Of a stretch of 64,000 bases of DNA, positions 61,910-64,000 are shown piece after piece. The DNA is taken from IMG/VR virus record IMGVR_UViG_3300028592_000004, positions 1 to 64,000 of that record; one strand, 5' to 3'. The position numbers and the translations under genes are program-made. This DNA is from a virus. The notes under the pieces were generated by a model that worked only from the letters and a program-made list of their open reading frames with translations, searched no databases and had not been told where the DNA came from. Position 1 is the first letter of the stretch, and each line of letters starts with the position of its first letter.

Positions 61910-62348
61910 CGAGCAATCCTGCCTGGAGGGCTGCCTGCGCCTCCGCTGCGGTCATCCAGATCGTCTCCACGCCTGGCTTGACCATGACAACGTCCTCGTC
62001 CTTGCGGCCGAAGATCGCGAACTCCAGACGCGGATCAACAGCGATCAGTTCGCCATCGACTGGAATCGCTGCACCAGACTTCGGCGCGCCGTACAGAGAC
62101 TTGACCATGCGAGCCAGGAAGATCGGCGTCATGCCGAAGTTGATCGCCGTTGCGATTGCATTCGCCGCGGCCTGAACCAGCTGCAGGTCAGCTTCATCGT
62201 CATTTGGCCCGTAGGTGGCAACGACAGCTTCCCTGCCGACTTCACCCTTCTCGTTCGTGTGGACCAGAAGTAGCGTCCGGTAGCCTTCGGCCTCCGGTCG
62301 AATCAGGCTCGACCACCCCACCAGGTGCAGATTGGGCTGCTGCCGCAT
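61899..62348 (-). CDS. hypothetical protein
   Basis: 149 aa from MRQQPNLHLVGWSSLIRPEA. Beta-rich with YRTLLLVHTNEKGEVGREAV, helical IATAINFGMTPIFLARMVKS, and a C-terminal YGAPKSGAAIPVDGELIAVD. Overlaps the next gene by 107 bp. Function unknown. Confidence 0.5.
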   Translation of the reverse strand: MRQQPNLHLVGWSSLIRPEAEGYRTLLLVHTNEKGEVGREAVVATYGPNDDEADLQLVQAAANAIATAINFGMTPIFLARMVKSLYGAPKSGAAIPVDGELIAVDPRLEFAIFGRKDEDVVMVKPGVETIWMTAAEAQAALQAGLLDEG

Positions 62349-62646
62349 CGATCGCTTCCTTAAAGGCCTGACGCATGTCTGCTGCGGTAGACTCAACGAG
62401 TTCGATTGCCGCGTCGACATCCGCCAAGCATTTCTCTTGAATTCTCACGACGAGATCCTGAGTGGCCGCGTCACTCAGATTTGTAATGCGAATCGAAGTG
62501 CCGCCAACGTCGATATCGGCGTACCGACCACTCGCCAGCTTCTTGAGCAAGTCCGGCAAGCGCATGCCGGTTGTGATCGCGACCTCCAGGCGCCGTGCGG
62601 CAGAACACACGCTCTCCTGATGGACTTTGATGGATCGAATGTTCAT
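62242..62646 (-). CDS. hypothetical protein
   Basis: 134 aa. MNIRSIKVHQESVCSAARRL, KKLASGRYADIDVGGTSIRI (a small beta unit), a long helix (VVRIQEKCLADVDAAIELVE) and a disordered tail overlapping the next gene. Function unknown. Confidence 0.55.
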   Translation of the reverse strand: MNIRSIKVHQESVCSAARRLEVAITTGMRLPDLLKKLASGRYADIDVGGTSIRITNLSDAATQDLVVRIQEKCLADVDAAIELVESTAADMRQAFKEAIDAAAAQSAPGGVVEPDSTGGRRLPDATSGPHEREG

Positions 62647-63023
62647 TTCTTAAACGCGAACCCCAGGTAGAACCGGAAACGACCATCGCTGGTCTCTTCG
62701 ATGTCTCCAGAAAGGAAGATGTGGATGTGGTTCGGCTGAACACCAGCCGCCGCAACTTCGAAGGCGAGCTGCAGCGCCAAGGAAGCCGCGTACGCGATCG
62801 CGTGCGTCGGCTTGTTCACCGACAGGTACTCGAACATCTGTGCAACCGCCATCGCTTCCGTGCGACAGTGGGTGATCGACGTCTGGGCATCAGCTTTGAT
62901 CGGCGAAGCGGCGATATACCACGTGTCACCGGGTTTCTTTCGAATGAACCCAGCAGGTGTCTCGCGACGACCAATGGTCGCCACAATGTCCTCAAGCGGA
63001 ATCTCAGAGTGTGTGACTCTCAT
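62643..63023 (-). CDS. hypothetical protein
   Basis: 126 aa from MRVTHSEIPLEDIVATIGRR. DTWYIAASPIKADAQTSITH, then a helix AMAVAQMFEYLSVNKPTHA and a beta-rich end (RFRFYLGFAFKK). Overlaps the glycosyltransferase upstream by 20 bp. Function unknown. Confidence 0.55.
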   Translation of the reverse strand: MRVTHSEIPLEDIVATIGRRETPAGFIRKKPGDTWYIAASPIKADAQTSITHCRTEAMAVAQMFEYLSVNKPTHAIAYAASLALQLAFEVAAAGVQPNHIHIFLSGDIEETSDGRFRFYLGFAFKK

Positions 63024-63798
63024 GGTCTCGGAACGGGATGATGGAAGTGACAGGCTGCGGATCGACATGATCCGGGTAAAGACCCAGCGGCCTCTGACTG
63101 GTGCCGCGGCGACTGGCCGAGCTCTCCTTCTCAGGAGCCTCCAATGATGCGTTAAAACCAACGAGGTCGCGATTGATGCCGATCACCGCCGCACAGAGCT
63201 CTCCAACGGCGATGGAAAAAGCAATGTCGCCACCGCAGTGATCCAACTCCTTCCAGGGAAAGCCGAGCCGACGAACGATGTCCATTCGAGCGGCCCAGAA
63301 GGCACCTGGCATGAATCGAATCTTCGGACGTGCCAGGTCTCGACCGTTGTACCACGGCTGGGCGCGAATCCACGCAATCTGCTCTGGACGCAGCTGACGA
63401 TACAGGTACTCCCGACCAAGCAAGCCCACGTGCTCCATCTTGAACAGCGAGTTCAGATGTCGGATCAGAGGTCCAGCCTGGCGAACGAACGAGTCGTCAT
63501 CTGCCCAGATTACGAAGGGTGTGTCGATCGGATGATCGCCGTCAAACATGTACCGCATCAGTGGGTACTTGTGAGCATTTCGTCCGGAGTCGTAGATCTC
63601 TTCCGGCGTGAGTTGCTCAGCTCGGATCAACCCAGACAGGTAAGATCGTGTCGCGCCGCACGCTTCGTTGAGCCCGATACGCAGCTGAGCCCCGAGGAGT
63701 CGCAGCTTCAACAAAGAAGAAACGCACCGTACTGCATAGAGGGTGTTGTCCCCGTACAGTACGGTGCATGCAGTGTAGGCCTGGGCGTTGGGCTCCAT
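63004..63798 (-). CDS. GT-A glycosyltransferase-like protein
   Basis: 264 aa. AYTACTVLYGDNTLYAVRCV, a central TPFVIWADDDSFVRQ with the DDD metal motif (residues about 100-102), then GREYLYRQLRPEQIAWIRAQ and RFMPGAFWAARMDIVRR. The order fits GT-A enzymes acting on a surface or small-molecule acceptor. It stands apart from the island at 43117-49441. C-terminal 50 residues are disordered. Confidence 0.6.
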   Translation of the reverse strand: MEPNAQAYTACTVLYGDNTLYAVRCVSSLLKLRLLGAQLRIGLNEACGATRSYLSGLIRAEQLTPEEIYDSGRNAHKYPLMRYMFDGDHPIDTPFVIWADDDSFVRQAGPLIRHLNSLFKMEHVGLLGREYLYRQLRPEQIAWIRAQPWYNGRDLARPKIRFMPGAFWAARMDIVRRLGFPWKELDHCGGDIAFSIAVGELCAAVIGINRDLVGFNASLEAPEKESSASRRGTSQRPLGLYPDHVDPQPVTSIIPFRDHESHTL

Positions 63799-64000
63799 TA
63801 CCGACGCCGCGCCACTTCCCGACGACCGGCCTTGGTCGCCTTTGCCGGCGCTTCGGCCTTCTCGCCTTCTTCGGCTTCCGCGGCGGGAGCCTCCGCCGGC
63901 TGCTCTTCGGCCTTCTCGTCGACGATCTTGCGACCGGCGTTGATCGCGTCAACGACACGCTCGCGGTCCGCGTCGATCTGCTCGGCCATCTTGTCGAGGT
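63798..64000 (-). CDS. acidic/basic low-complexity protein, 5' end uncertain
   Basis: At least 63 aa from MAEQIDADRERVVDAINAGR; the frame is open to the right edge (LDK before the Met), so the gene may be longer and partial. The rest is a Glu/Ala-rich run (EEQPAEAPAAEAEEGEKAEA) and a basic end (TKAGRREVARRR). Disordered, not recognised. Confidence 0.4.
   Translation of the reverse strand, partial: LDKMAEQIDADRERVVDAINAGRKIVDEKAEEQPAEAPAAEAEEGEKAEAPAKATKAGRREVARRR

Noticed and set aside
1-64000. Long plus-strand frames, for example at 38150, 44668, 49383 and 57358.
   Set aside because: They lie antisense to clear genes (NAMPT, glycosyltransferase, portal, methyltransferase), and GC-rich codon structure explains their length.
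1-64000. tRNA, rRNA, CRISPR repeats, IS elements, integrase or repressor genes.
   Set aside because: None was found by eye. T-loop-like words (GGTTCG at 31750) lack a cloverleaf; no regularly spaced repeats and no transposase or recombinase motifs are seen.

Overview
The window is a dense, one-directional gene array that reads as part of a large tailed-phage (Caudoviricetes) genome. Every convincing gene is on the minus strand, so transcription runs from high to low coordinates. About 135 genes fit in 64 kb. Most are short and unfamiliar, and most overlap their neighbours by 1-4 bp (ATGA/GTGA junctions) or by 20-110 bp. I see no rRNA, tRNA, IS element, CRISPR array or cellular housekeeping operon. 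Phage hallmarks are a 662-aa portal-like protein (49446-51434), a RuvC-like resolvase, a DEDDh exonuclease, a MazG-like pyrophosphohydrolase, a beta-class DNA methyltransferase, a C39-like papain-fold protease and several small Cys-rich proteins. Both ends of the window cut through genes. The host cannot be read from the sequence. GC is high, and five small proteins begin with twin-arginine-like signal sequences, so a Tat-using Gram-negative host is a guess.

Layout, right to left in transcription order. (1) 64000-52700: DNA and nucleotide metabolism: a glycosyltransferase, Cys-rich proteins, MazG-like enzyme, DEDDh exonuclease, RuvC-like resolvase, DNA methyltransferase, then large unknown proteins, closed by a strong terminator near 52700. 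(2) 52627-49446: a large unknown protein, a microprotein and the portal. (3) 49441-43117: a glycan or oxygenase island: two GT-A glycosyltransferases, one GT-B glycosyltransferase, two PhyH-type Fe(II)/2OG enzymes and a 738-aa protein with three glycosyltransferase-like segments. (4) 43104-40500: small unknown proteins. (5) 40496-37483: a nucleotide cassette: nucleoside diphosphate kinase, MNT-type nucleotidyltransferase, nicotinamide phosphoribosyltransferase and PRPP-synthetase homologue, which resembles phage NAD+ rebuilding pathways. (6) 37365-1: an accessory region of about 95 mostly unknown small genes. It contains paralogous families, a PII-like signalling protein, a radical SAM protein, a SpoU methyltransferase, a ParB-like domain protein, five Tat-like secreted candidates and several one- or two-TM membrane proteins.

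Features that stand out: a phage-borne PII-like protein with a shortened T-loop; a recurrent 20-bp element (TTCAAT-8 bp-ATTGAA) placed just before start codons, once directly after an intrinsic terminator, so probably a phage promoter or operator; a six-member paralogous family with a CxVCLAG motif plus one distant relative; a radical SAM gene whose cysteine motif forces a non-standard start codon; and a 27-bp tandem duplication that duplicates a stop/start junction.
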